Part shown: positions 1-5,259 of the stretch, piece after piece
How the letters are laid out: every line of letters starts with the position of its first letter
Position numbering within the stretch: position 1 is the stretch's first letter
Origin: UBA1557 sp041675185
GTDB lineage: Bacteria > Patescibacteriota > Patescibacteriia > Magasanikbacterales > UBA922
DNA: 6,585 nucleotides
Assembly: GCA_041675185.1 (NCBI GenBank)
Contig: JBAYUH010000035.1
Span: 1-6,585, forward strand
Direction: 5' to 3'
Translations under genes and position numbers: made by a program
Notes under the pieces: model-generated
What the model saw: only the letters and a program-made list of their open reading frames with translations
What the model was told of the DNA's origin: nothing
The model's database searches: none

Positions 1-96
1 GCGTACTTCATCTTTCTGGCTTGGGGATTTACCCTCGCCGGATTAGTCGGTTTTGCCTCAGCGCTTGGCAAAAATGCGGTATTCTCCGCAAAGTAG
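1..96 (+). CDS. C-terminal fragment of a membrane protein (5' end outside window)
   Basis: An open frame from the first base ends at TAG (94-96) and encodes 31 residues beginning AYFIFLAWGF. The first ~23 residues are a hydrophobic, probably membrane-spanning segment, followed by a short polar tail with two lysines (GKNAVFSAK). The stretch is about 51% G+C, clearly richer than everything after it, and is followed 30 bases later by a strong hairpin terminator, as expected for the end of a real gene. The family is not recognisable from this fragment. It is unrelated to the solute-binding proteins downstream, whose C-termini are soluble. Confidence 0.6.
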   Translation, partial: AYFIFLAWGFTLAGLVGFASALGKNAVFSAK

Positions 97-126
97 TCGC
101 AGGGCTATCGTAAAACCTGCAGAGAC

Positions 127-168
127 AATCACTCCATGTCTTCGGACCTCTGGGGTGGTTTTTGTTTT
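127..168 (+). terminator. Rho-independent terminator of the left-edge gene
   Basis: The arms AATCACTCCA (127-136) and TGGGGTGGTT (151-160) pair over ten positions with two G-T wobbles. An inner GTC-TTCG-GAC mini-stem (138-147) provides a UUCG tetraloop. The T-rich tract TTTTTGTTTTAT follows on the plus strand. The complementary strand lacks a good T-tract, so this one acts mainly rightward. Its 3' half (GGTGGTTTTTGTTTTAT) resembles the right halves of the three later terminators. Confidence 0.85.
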
Positions 169-173
169 ATAAA

Positions 174-992
174 CTATTTCAAATCCACTAACTTTCTCGC
201 AATCTTTTCGTTCTGGTCGTATCTTTGAAGAAGGTATTTTGTAGATTTGAACATTTCCATTACAAGATTATGTATGTGTTTATTTTTAATAATCACTCCA
301 AATTCTTCGTGCCAATTCATGATTGCAACTTTATTGTCGTATAAATAAATTTCCGCTTTTGTTGTATCCAAAAAATCTTCAGGTAGTTTTGAAGTATCAG
401 CGGCTCGTCCACCAAAACTTTCAAAAAGTTTTTTAGAATCTTCTTTGCTCAAAATTTTTTCAATAGCATCAAGTGATTTTTCGTGAACAATACCTTCCAT
501 GATTATTTGTTTCTGCTTGAGTTTTTTATTAAAAGGAATGATGTGTTCGAGGGGCATTTTTTGTATAACTCCAAGCAATGATATTCCTGGTTGTATCCCA
601 TATACACGACTCTTTGGGGCAAGTTTTGATATTTCAGAAAAAACAGTTTCAAGGTTTGAGGATCCTATGTGAACTGTAATGTCACTTTCTTTTGAAATTG
701 TCTTAGTTATCCCAACAGTATTGTTTGAAAGAGATTCGAGAATACCTTTATATGAATGCAAAATATCGTCATCAGAGCTTTTTTTCCAATATACTTTTTT
801 ATCTATCTTTACTTGAGTAATAAACCTTCGTTCTTTTAGTTTAGGGAGCATATAGTATAGGGAAGTACGAGGGATTTTTGTTTCCTTTGATATGTCGGCA
901 ATTTTGAGTGGCTCGGTATTTAGTTTTTGTAGGACTAAAACTTCCTCCTTCTGTAAACCAAGTATTTTTGCGGTTTCAGGGTCTATTTGCAT
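174..992 (-). CDS. TrmB-like winged-helix transcriptional regulator (module 1)
   Basis: A 272-residue cytoplasmic DNA-binding protein with no membrane segment. Residues ~15-72 form a winged helix of the TrmB type: helix EEVLVLQKL, helix IADISKETK (31-39), recognition helix starting IPRTSLYYMLPKL (40-52), then a basic wing with KIDKKVYWKK. Residues ~103-245 look like the TrmB effector domain: a beta-rich start (DITVHIGSS), a basic helix FNKKLKQKQIIMEG (154-167), and the late AEIYLYDNKVAIMNW...GVIIKN segment (213-237) shared with the other regulators here. TrmB proteins usually bind a small ligand in this domain and repress or activate transport genes. It is divergent from the SBP gene starting at 1151, so control of that gene and of itself is the natural inference. 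The ATG at 992 fits a promoter predicting a leaderless mRNA. The ligand is unknown. Confidence 0.88.
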   Translation of the reverse strand: MQIDPETAKILGLQKEEVLVLQKLNTEPLKIADISKETKIPRTSLYYMLPKLKERRFITQVKIDKKVYWKKSSDDDILHSYKGILESLSNNTVGITKTISKESDITVHIGSSNLETVFSEISKLAPKSRVYGIQPGISLLGVIQKMPLEHIIPFNKKLKQKQIIMEGIVHEKSLDAIEKILSKEDSKKLFESFGGRAADTSKLPEDFLDTTKAEIYLYDNKVAIMNWHEEFGVIIKNKHIHNLVMEMFKSTKYLLQRYDQNEKIARKLVDLK

Positions 993-998
993 GGTGTA

Positions 999-1026
999 AG
1001 TATACTTTTGTCGAAAAATTAGTCAA
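999..1026 (-). promoter_or_regulatory. Promoter of the module 1 regulator, predicted leaderless
   Basis: Read on the minus strand: -35 TTGACT (1026-1021), 16-base spacer, -10 TATACT (1004-999), then six bases (TACACC) and the ATG at 992. Transcription normally begins about seven bases after the -10 box, that is at the A of the ATG. No room remains for a Shine-Dalgarno sequence. Confidence 0.65.
1000..1011. promoter_or_regulatory. Candidate operator copy A of module 1
   Basis: GTATACTTTTGT. It matches the element at 1115-1126 in 11 of 12 bases. It lies over the regulator -10 box and is embedded in a perfect ten-base palindrome AAGTATACTT (998-1007). A regulator bound here would block the regulator promoter. 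That it is an operator is inference from position and repetition. Confidence 0.45.
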
Positions 1027-1092
1027 ATATAATACAGAAATACGGCTCTATATAATGATAAAAAGGGGAAGTGACTTATAAGATGAATAATT

Positions 1093-1121
1093 TTTACAAT
1101 ACTGGACAAAACACGTATACT
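1093..1121 (+). promoter_or_regulatory. Promoter of the module 1 solute-binding protein gene
   Basis: -35 TTTACA (1093-1098), 17-base spacer, -10 TATACT (1116-1121). The expected start near 1128 gives an A/T-rich 5' leader of about 22 bases before the ATG at 1151. There is no visible Shine-Dalgarno motif in that leader. Confidence 0.65.
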
Positions 1122-1126
1122 GTTGT
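1115..1126. promoter_or_regulatory. Candidate operator copy B of module 1
   Basis: GTATACTGTTGT, the second copy of the element at 1000-1011, in the same orientation and 115 bases away (close to eleven helical turns). It covers the -10 box of the SBP promoter, as copy A covers the -10 box of the regulator promoter. One protein could therefore control both directions. Confidence 0.45.
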
Positions 1127-1150
1127 TAATTATTAAATAAAATATTAAAC

Positions 1151-2242
1151 ATGAATACGTTTAAAAAAGTAGTGATAGGAATTGTGATTATAGTAATTGT
1201 TGTTGCTATTGCTATGTTGGGACAAAAAAATAAGAGTTCTGTAAATGAGACTGTGAAAGTTGGGGTTATCCTCCCACTTTCTGGACAGTACGCTGTTATT
1301 GGAGAAAGTGTTAAAAATGCAATGTTAATGAGCTTGAATGATTTAGAAGATAAAAATATCGAACTTATATTTGAAAACGATGAATTTGATTCAAAAAAAG
1401 CATTGTCTGCATATAACAAACTACAGACAGTAGATAATGTTGATATTATTGTTGGACTATCAAACCCTTCTCTGGAAGTTATGAAGCCAATAATCAATAA
1501 GACAGATGAACTGATGTTTACTGTTGGAAATGAGGCTTCAATCGAAAACGATAATGTTTTTGAAATAATTCCTTGGGCAACTGAATTGTTTAAGGTTTTG
1601 GGTACGACTGTATCAGGAAGATATGAGAAGGTCGCTATCGTATATGCTGCTGATTCTCAACTGTTTTCCGCAAACAAAGAACAAATGCTTAAAGGACTTG
1701 GAGATCAAAAATATATAGAAGTACCTGTTGCTTCAAATTCTGACACACGAACTGAAGTTGCAAAAATGGTTCAAGAAGGTGTTGATTCTTATACGGTATT
1801 CTTAACTACTGACCAAGCAAGTAAGTTTATGAATGAAGTTACAAAACAATCTGGATTAAATCGACCACAATTGATTTGTGATGCGAACATGGAACTTACT
1901 ATTAATGAGTTAAGTGAAAAGGTAATTGATAAAAGTATTTTTAACGATTGTCTATCTACAATGATTAAAGATACTACAAGTAAAGATTTTTCTGAAAACT
2001 ATAAAAAATCATATAACTCAGAACCAAGTTTTCTATCTGTTTACGGATATGATGCGGTTCAAATCATCTCAAATAACCTTGTAGGTAAAGACAAATCTGA
2101 TTGGAGAGATATACTTGAAAAAGATAACTTCTCTCACACGGGTCTTTCTGGAAAGATTATATTTGATGAGACTGGATCTCGAGTATTGGAGAGTGAAGTA
2201 CATACTTACAAAGATGGAAAGTTTGTGAAGTTTGAAAACTAA
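1151..2242 (+). CDS. Membrane-anchored ABC-type solute-binding protein, Leu/Ile/Val-binding-like (module 1)
   Basis: A 363-residue protein of the type 1 periplasmic binding fold (Peripla_BP_6 / LivJ-like). Residues 1-4 and the two lysines at 5-6 precede a very hydrophobic segment (7-23). A short polar linker follows, then the first strand VKVGVILPLSGQYAVIGESV (35-54), the family's usual opening with its ligand-contacting SG and GxxxxxG region. FENDEFDSKKALSAYNKL (74-91) is the paralogue signature of this array, followed by a VDIIVGLSNPS strand (97-107), VYGYDAVQII (297-306) and the C-terminal GLSGKIIFDETGSR (331-344). There is no lipobox cysteine, so an uncleaved signal anchor seems more likely than a lipoprotein. 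Its two cysteines (243 and 267) fall in the second lobe. Length is normal for the family. Permease and ATPase genes are absent nearby; the ligand is probably a small amino-acid-like or amide compound, by family only. Confidence 0.88.
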   Translation: MNTFKKVVIGIVIIVIVVAIAMLGQKNKSSVNETVKVGVILPLSGQYAVIGESVKNAMLMSLNDLEDKNIELIFENDEFDSKKALSAYNKLQTVDNVDIIVGLSNPSLEVMKPIINKTDELMFTVGNEASIENDNVFEIIPWATELFKVLGTTVSGRYEKVAIVYAADSQLFSANKEQMLKGLGDQKYIEVPVASNSDTRTEVAKMVQEGVDSYTVFLTTDQASKFMNEVTKQSGLNRPQLICDANMELTINELSEKVIDKSIFNDCLSTMIKDTTSKDFSENYKKSYNSEPSFLSVYGYDAVQIISNNLVGKDKSDWRDILEKDNFSHTGLSGKIIFDETGSRVLESEVHTYKDGKFVKFEN

Positions 2243-2254
2243 AATCTAAAAATA

Positions 2255-2297
2255 GAATAAAACAAAAACCACTCATCGAGTGGTTTTTGTTTTATTC
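2255..2297. terminator. Bidirectional terminator between modules 1 and 2
   Basis: A perfect 20-base inverted repeat, 2255-2274 against 2278-2297, around a three-base loop. The core is CCACTC-ATC-GAGTGG, flanked by A-rich and T-rich arms. Each strand ends its hairpin with TTTTTGTTTTATT, so it can stop both the SBP transcript and the convergent regulator transcript. The regulator stop codon (2292-2294) lies inside it. Confidence 0.92.
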
Positions 2298-3029
2298 CTT
2301 TGATGTGTTTGAAAAATTACCAATGTTTACTTTGGGCGAATGGTCTTTAATAAAATCAAAAATAGAAACAAAACATTTGTATATGTCTGGATCGGAGATT
2401 TCATAAAGCACAGGTTTCTCCATGTTCATGATAAAGACCTTATTCTTTTGTAAAATAATTTGAGAATTAAAATTAGTATATTTTGAATCTAACTTATGAT
2501 ATTCGGTCGGTTTATCTATAAAAGCTTTAGTCCATTCTTTACCGAGAACATTTTCATTGTTTTTAATAAAAGAAATTGAAGAAATAACATCAGAAACCAA
2601 TTTATTGTCTCTAATTAGGTTATTTAACCTAACTCCATCATCGGTCTCTACATATTTACCCCAATGCTTTGGATTATGGTCACCATTTAAAAATTGAAAC
2701 CTTGATGTATCGTGAGTTACAAATTTATATAAAAAATCAATTATCATCTCAGCAGAATCGTATATTTTTATATTTTTATGTGTAGCTGTTGATTCATCAG
2801 ATTTTTCTGTTTCATTTGAATTTTTTAGAAGCCAGATTGATTTCTTACCATTCTTCTCTTTCTTCACTAGTCCACGGGTCTTTAGTTTTTCTAAAATAAA
2901 ATAGACAGTAGGGCGGGGGATGCTTGTCTGCCCGCTAATTTTTAATGGTGTATCAAGAGTTCTTAGGGATTTTAAGACAACTTTTTCGGTAGTACTAAAC
3001 AAATATGGATCTATTTTATAGCGTGACAT
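2292..3029 (-). CDS. TrmB-like winged-helix transcriptional regulator (module 2)
   Basis: A 245-residue soluble regulator beginning MSRYKIDPYL. The start at 3029 is preferred over an in-frame ATG at 3077 for two reasons: the IDP...L opening aligns with the module 1 regulator (IDPETAKIL), and a good promoter lies between the two ATGs, predicting a transcript that begins at 3029/3030. The winged helix covers residues ~13-68: EKVVLKSL, LKISGQTS, recognition helix IPRPTVYFILEKLKTRGLV (37-55), wing KKEKNGKKSIWLL. A variable, charged linker (70-88) leads to a short effector domain with KHWGKYVETDDGVRLNNLI (121-139) and the closing IILQKNKVFIMN...FDFIKD segment (191-229). It is divergent from the SBP at 3201 and presumably controls it. 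The ligand is unknown. Confidence 0.86.
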   Translation of the reverse strand: MSRYKIDPYLFSTTEKVVLKSLRTLDTPLKISGQTSIPRPTVYFILEKLKTRGLVKKEKNGKKSIWLLKNSNETEKSDESTATHKNIKIYDSAEMIIDFLYKFVTHDTSRFQFLNGDHNPKHWGKYVETDDGVRLNNLIRDNKLVSDVISSISFIKNNENVLGKEWTKAFIDKPTEYHKLDSKYTNFNSQIILQKNKVFIMNMEKPVLYEISDPDIYKCFVSIFDFIKDHSPKVNIGNFSNTSKE

Positions 3030-3036
3030 TACACTA

Positions 3037-3065
3037 AATATAGAGATTTTATATAAGAATGTCAA
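3037..3065 (-). promoter_or_regulatory. Promoter of the module 2 regulator, predicted leaderless
   Basis: Read on the minus strand: -35 TTGACA (3065-3060, consensus), 17-base spacer, -10 TATATT (3042-3037), then seven bases (TAGTGTA) and the ATG at 3029. The geometry matches the module 1 and 3 regulator promoters. It also decides the start codon, because the ATG at 3077 lies upstream of this promoter. Confidence 0.7.
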
Positions 3066-3078
3066 GAATATTGACATT
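3058..3078. promoter_or_regulatory. Candidate operator of module 2 (inverted repeat)
   Basis: A perfect inverted repeat, AATGTCAA-GAATA-TTGACATT, with eight-base arms and a five-base centre. The left arm contains the -35 box of the regulator promoter. A further TTGACAT half-site occurs at 3112-3118, 41 bases (about four helical turns) from the right arm and on the same face, near the SBP promoter. This layout fits a winged-helix dimer that represses its own gene. The binding partner is inferred. Confidence 0.6.
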
Positions 3079-3111
3079 ATATCTTTAAAAAACCTTTAAA
3101 ATTAAGTTAAT

Positions 3112-3160
3112 TTGACATATAGTACAAAAAATACTGCTATAAAAAATACTAAGATATACT
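3112..3160 (+). promoter_or_regulatory. Probable promoter region of the module 2 solute-binding protein gene
   Basis: A consensus -35 TTGACA (3112-3117) is present, but the -10 is uncertain. At 17 bases there is only TGCTAT (3135-3140). TG-C-TATAAA (3135-3143) would be an extended -10 with a 20-base spacer. TATACT (3155-3160) matches the -10 boxes of module 1 but has no -35 at the right distance. The poor fit may mean activator dependence. The leader to the ATG at 3201 is A/T-rich and has no Shine-Dalgarno motif. Confidence 0.4.
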
Positions 3161-3200
3161 TACTTTATTAATTATTGTAGATTATTAATTTAAAAAGTTT

Positions 3201-4280
3201 ATGAATAAAAAAGTATTACTAGGAATTATTGTTATCGTATTGATTGTTACTGCTGTCTTTACGATTGGAAATAATTCAAATGACAGTGGTGAATTAAAGA
3301 AGATTGGAATGATTTCTATCTTGAGTGGCGAATATGCTTCAGTTGGTCAAGAAATGGCTAACGGCTTTCTCTTGGCTCAAGAGGTTTACAATAAAGAAAA
3401 TCCAAATAATCAGATTGAGGTAATCGCTGAAGATGATGGATTTGATTCAAAAAAAGCATTGAGTGCTTATAAAAAATTAATAGATATTGATCAGGTAGAT
3501 GCACTTTTCAATATTTCTACGCCAAGTATTGAAGCTATTTATGATTTGGCACAAACTGACGGTATGCCTATTTTGCAAATGGGTGAACAAGCAAAAGAAC
3601 CTACAGACGATGTTGTCTATGGTCTTTTCCCTGGTAGTTTGCAGGCCGAAATTGATTTAGGTAATTATTTAAGAGAACAAGGTTTTAAAAATCCTCTAGT
3701 AGTTTACACTATTCATGATACGATGATTCGTTTCAAAGATGCGATGATCAAAGGTTATGGAGGCAAAGTAACCGAGATGGGTATTAGGGCTGATGAAAAA
3801 GATTTCAGGACTCACGTATTAAAAGCATCAGAAGGTAATTATGATGTAGTGGTTATGCTGTCTTTCCCTACTCCTGGTGCACAATTTATTGCTGAATATA
3901 GAAAAATGGGTTTGAAAATTCCTCAATTAGCTTTCGATGCTAGTGGTCAAACCGGTTTTGCTGATTACAAAAGAATTTTAGGTGATTCTAAAATTCTAGA
4001 TGGAACAATTGTTGCAACACTTAGAAGTGATACAACTGAAGAATTCAAAAAACTTTATCAAGAAAAATATTCTAAAGCTCCAGGATTCTTAGCTGATATT
4101 GGCTATGACGCCTTTAATATCATTGTTGAGACATATGATACAGATGATAAAAAATGGAATGATAATATGAAGAAATTATCTTACCAAGGTGCTAATGGAT
4201 TATATAAATTTGATACTGTTGGTGTAAGACTTCCAGATGTCGTTATTACTAAAGTTGTAAATGGAGAAATCTCACAATAA
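3201..4280 (+). CDS. Membrane-anchored ABC-type solute-binding protein, Leu/Ile/Val-binding-like (module 2)
   Basis: A 359-residue paralogue of the other two SBPs. MNKK is followed by a hydrophobic segment (5-22) and a polar linker. The first strand and ligand loop are KKIGMISILSGEYASVGQEMANGFLLAQ (33-60), then AEDDGFDSKKALSAYKKL (76-93), VDALFNISTPS (99-109), a hinge-crossing PLVVYTIHD (165-173), YDVVVMLSFPTPGAQF (214-229), DIGYDAFNIIVETYD (299-313) and GANGLYKFDTVGVRLPDVVITKVVNGE (330-356). The last segment is the typical C-terminal strand pair of LivJ-like proteins. The protein contains no cysteine at all, so it cannot be a lipoprotein; it is predicted to stay attached by the N-terminal segment and face outward. 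It resembles the module 3 SBP more than the module 1 SBP, especially at the C-terminus (VGVRLPDV...VVNGE against LGVRPPTF...VVNGE). The ligand is unknown. Confidence 0.88.
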   Translation: MNKKVLLGIIVIVLIVTAVFTIGNNSNDSGELKKIGMISILSGEYASVGQEMANGFLLAQEVYNKENPNNQIEVIAEDDGFDSKKALSAYKKLIDIDQVDALFNISTPSIEAIYDLAQTDGMPILQMGEQAKEPTDDVVYGLFPGSLQAEIDLGNYLREQGFKNPLVVYTIHDTMIRFKDAMIKGYGGKVTEMGIRADEKDFRTHVLKASEGNYDVVVMLSFPTPGAQFIAEYRKMGLKIPQLAFDASGQTGFADYKRILGDSKILDGTIVATLRSDTTEEFKKLYQEKYSKAPGFLADIGYDAFNIIVETYDTDDKKWNDNMKKLSYQGANGLYKFDTVGVRLPDVVITKVVNGEISQ

Positions 4281-4296
4281 TAAACTAAAGAAATAA

Positions 4297-4325
4297 TTGA
4301 CGCCGGTAAATTACCGAATTAAAAT
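4297..4325 (+). promoter_or_regulatory. Possible orphan promoter after the module 2 SBP gene
   Basis: TTGACG (4297-4302), a 17-base spacer and TAAAAT (4320-4325) form a plausible sigma70 promoter in the SBP 3' region. A start near 4332 would give an RNA of only about 40 bases before the terminator at 4343-4374. Alternatively it is a promoter remnant, or chance in A/T-rich DNA. No coding frame begins after it. Confidence 0.3.
4304..4316. repeat. Short palindrome CGGTAA-A-TTACCG
   Basis: A perfect inverted repeat with six-base arms around one base, in a small G+C-richer patch between the SBP stop codon and the terminator. It lies within the spacer of the possible promoter at 4297-4325, where an operator would act. 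As RNA it would be a weak hairpin without a T-tract, so it is not a terminator. Confidence 0.4.
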
Positions 4326-4342
4326 AGACAACAGGATAGTAA

Positions 4343-4374
4343 AACAAAAACCACTCAATCGAGTGGTTTTTGTT
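4343..4374. terminator. Bidirectional terminator between modules 2 and 3
   Basis: A perfect 14-base inverted repeat, AACAAAAACCACTC (4343-4356) and GAGTGGTTTTTGTT (4361-4374), with loop AATC. The core is identical to the terminator at 6395-6430 and differs by one loop base from the one at 2255-2297. The T-tract is shorter on the plus strand. The regulator stop codon (4373-4375) overlaps its last bases. Confidence 0.9.
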
Positions 4375-5110
4375 ATGATAAGTGTTCCCAAACCATTTCA
4401 AATATTTGTTTAATAGTATTTGAAACTTCTTTGTTTTCGATAATGATACCGTTTAGATTTTTATAATCTATAATTCTAACAAACCCATGAATACAATCTA
4501 TTGATATATTTGAAGAGTATTTTTTTGGATCAACAAACTTAATTTCTTGTTGAGTATGGAGATTGCTTTTAACCATATCTCTGGTTATTTTTACGTTAGG
4601 AGTTATCCCTTTGAATGAAATATTGTTTTTCAATAAGAGTGACGCCCAATGTTTTGTTAGTTTTGTAATTGCTTCATTTTCATTATCTAACTTTGCAAAA
4701 AAACCAACAATCTCCTCATTTTTCATTTCTGAAATTTTATAATCAAGAAGTTCTTTTATGCCTTGGATACCTTCATAATAGAAAACATTTATAGAGTCTT
4801 GGTTTCCCTTGAAGATATTTTTTAGATGAGGTAACACTTGTAAGATGTTATTTAACTTGTTTTCGATATTTTGTACCAACTCATCTGGAGATTTTGCAGT
4901 ATAACTCGTCCCTCTTTTTGAAGGTGTTTTCAAAACATAGCCTTTTTCTCTTAAGGATTCGAGAATGATATATGTTGTAGGTTTTTTAAGTTGAGCAATT
5001 TTTGCAATTTTATAGGCTGTACCAGTCTTAATTTTCAATAGAGTGAGGTATATTATGGATTCTTTTTGGGTTAGTCCTGCATCTGTCAGTATGTTTGATA
5101 GGTTGTTCAT
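4373..5110 (-). CDS. TrmB-family transcriptional regulator (module 3)
   Basis: A 245-residue regulator and the most canonical TrmB protein here. The N-terminus LSNILTDAGLTQKESIIYLTLLKIKTGTAYKIAKIAQLKKPTTYIILESLREKGYV (4-59) follows the family pattern closely: 'GLT-KE-IYL-LL', then the A-KIAK helix and the recognition helix KKPTTYIILESL. Residues 64-73 form a basic wing (SKRGTSYTAK), followed by a likely coiled-coil linker ELVQNIENKLNNILQVLPHLKNIF (77-100). The effector region opens with INVFYYEGIQGIKELLD (107-123), a typical TrmB motif, and closes with HGFVRIIDYKNLNGIIIENKEV...IFEMVWEHL (208-244). No membrane segment is present. It is divergent from the SBP at 5295. The ATG at 5110 fits a promoter predicting a leaderless mRNA and overlaps the edge of a 30-base inverted repeat. 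Nothing indicates the ligand. Confidence 0.93.
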   Translation of the reverse strand: MNNLSNILTDAGLTQKESIIYLTLLKIKTGTAYKIAKIAQLKKPTTYIILESLREKGYVLKTPSKRGTSYTAKSPDELVQNIENKLNNILQVLPHLKNIFKGNQDSINVFYYEGIQGIKELLDYKISEMKNEEIVGFFAKLDNENEAITKLTKHWASLLLKNNISFKGITPNVKITRDMVKSNLHTQQEIKFVDPKKYSSNISIDCIHGFVRIIDYKNLNGIIIENKEVSNTIKQIFEMVWEHLS

Positions 5111-5140
5111 TATTTACATAATAGTATTTTTATGTAAATA
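5111..5140. promoter_or_regulatory. Candidate operator of module 3 over the regulator promoter
   Basis: Perfect ten-base arms TATTTACATA (5111-5120) and TATGTAAATA (5131-5140), centred ten bases apart, directly before the regulator ATG. The repeat covers the -10 box, the predicted start site and most of the spacer. Arm centres lie about two helical turns apart, as expected for a dimer binding one face. The motif ATTATTTACA recurs at 5274-5283 in the SBP leader. Confidence 0.6.
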
Positions 5141-5145
5141 GTCAA
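5118..5145 (-). promoter_or_regulatory. Promoter of the module 3 regulator, predicted leaderless
   Basis: Read on the minus strand: -35 TTGACT (5145-5140), 16-base spacer, -10 TATTAT (5123-5118), then seven bases (GTAAATA) and the ATG at 5110. The -35 hexamer and spacing equal those of the module 1 regulator. Confidence 0.65.
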
Positions 5146-5157
5146 TATTTATGACTA
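5139..5157. repeat. Inverted repeat TAGTCA-N7-TGACTA
   Basis: Six-base perfect arms (5139-5144, 5152-5157) around seven bases. It overlaps the -35 box of the regulator promoter and adjoins the larger inverted repeat at 5111-5140. It could be a second binding site or chance. Confidence 0.35.
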
Positions 5158-5178
5158 CTAAATAGTTTTAATCAAAAT

Positions 5179-5198
5179 AACCTTACCATGTAAAGGTT
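5179..5198. repeat. Inverted repeat AACCTT-N8-AAGGTT
   Basis: Perfect six-base arms at 5179-5184 and 5193-5198; pairing extends to AACCTTAC against GTAAAGGTT with one bulged base. It lies midway between the divergent promoters, upstream of the SBP -35, where an activator might sit. It is not followed by a T-tract. Confidence 0.35.
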
Positions 5199-5203
5199 TT
5201 TAG

Positions 5204-5217
5204 TAATACATGTATTA
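5204..5217. promoter_or_regulatory. Perfect 14-base palindrome upstream of the SBP promoter
   Basis: TAATACATGTATTA reads the same on both strands. It ends seven bases before the -35 box (5225) of the module 3 SBP promoter, the usual place of an activator site. It shares ACATGTA-like bases with the ACATA/TATGT arms of the repeat at 5111-5140, which hints at the same binding protein. Function is inferred. Confidence 0.4.
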
Positions 5218-5224
5218 TTTAAAA

Positions 5225-5252
5225 TTGACCATATTATATATACTTATATAAT
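5225..5252 (+). promoter_or_regulatory. Promoter of the module 3 solute-binding protein gene
   Basis: -35 TTGACC (5225-5230), 16-base spacer, consensus -10 TATAAT (5247-5252). The start is expected near 5259/5260, which coincides with an ATG opening a 12-codon frame and gives a leader of about 35 bases before the SBP ATG. Confidence 0.6.
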
Positions 5253-5254
5253 AT
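5231..5254. promoter_or_regulatory. Inverted repeat filling the SBP promoter of module 3
   Basis: ATATTATATA-TACT-TATATAATAT, perfect ten-base arms with a four-base centre, occupying exactly the spacer and -10 box. A bound repressor would exclude RNA polymerase. Because it consists almost only of A and T, chance is a serious alternative despite the perfect match. Confidence 0.4.
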
Positions 5255-5259
5255 ATCTC

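Noticed and set aside
1049..1082. TATATAAT (1049-1056) and TATAAG (1077-1082) as extra promoters in module 1
   Set aside because: Neither has a -35-like hexamer at 16-18 bases upstream, whereas TTTACA-N17-TATACT at 1093-1121 is complete.
1126..1497. Minus-strand 123-codon open frame
   Set aside because: It lies antisense within the module 1 SBP, reads as low-complexity Ile/Thr/Ser-rich sequence, and has no domain or promoter.
3030..3077. Upstream in-frame ATG at 3077 extending the module 2 regulator by 16 residues
   Set aside because: The extension (MSIFLTFLYKISIFSV) overlaps the regulator promoter and the inverted-repeat operator, has no counterpart in the other regulators, and the predicted transcript starts downstream of it.
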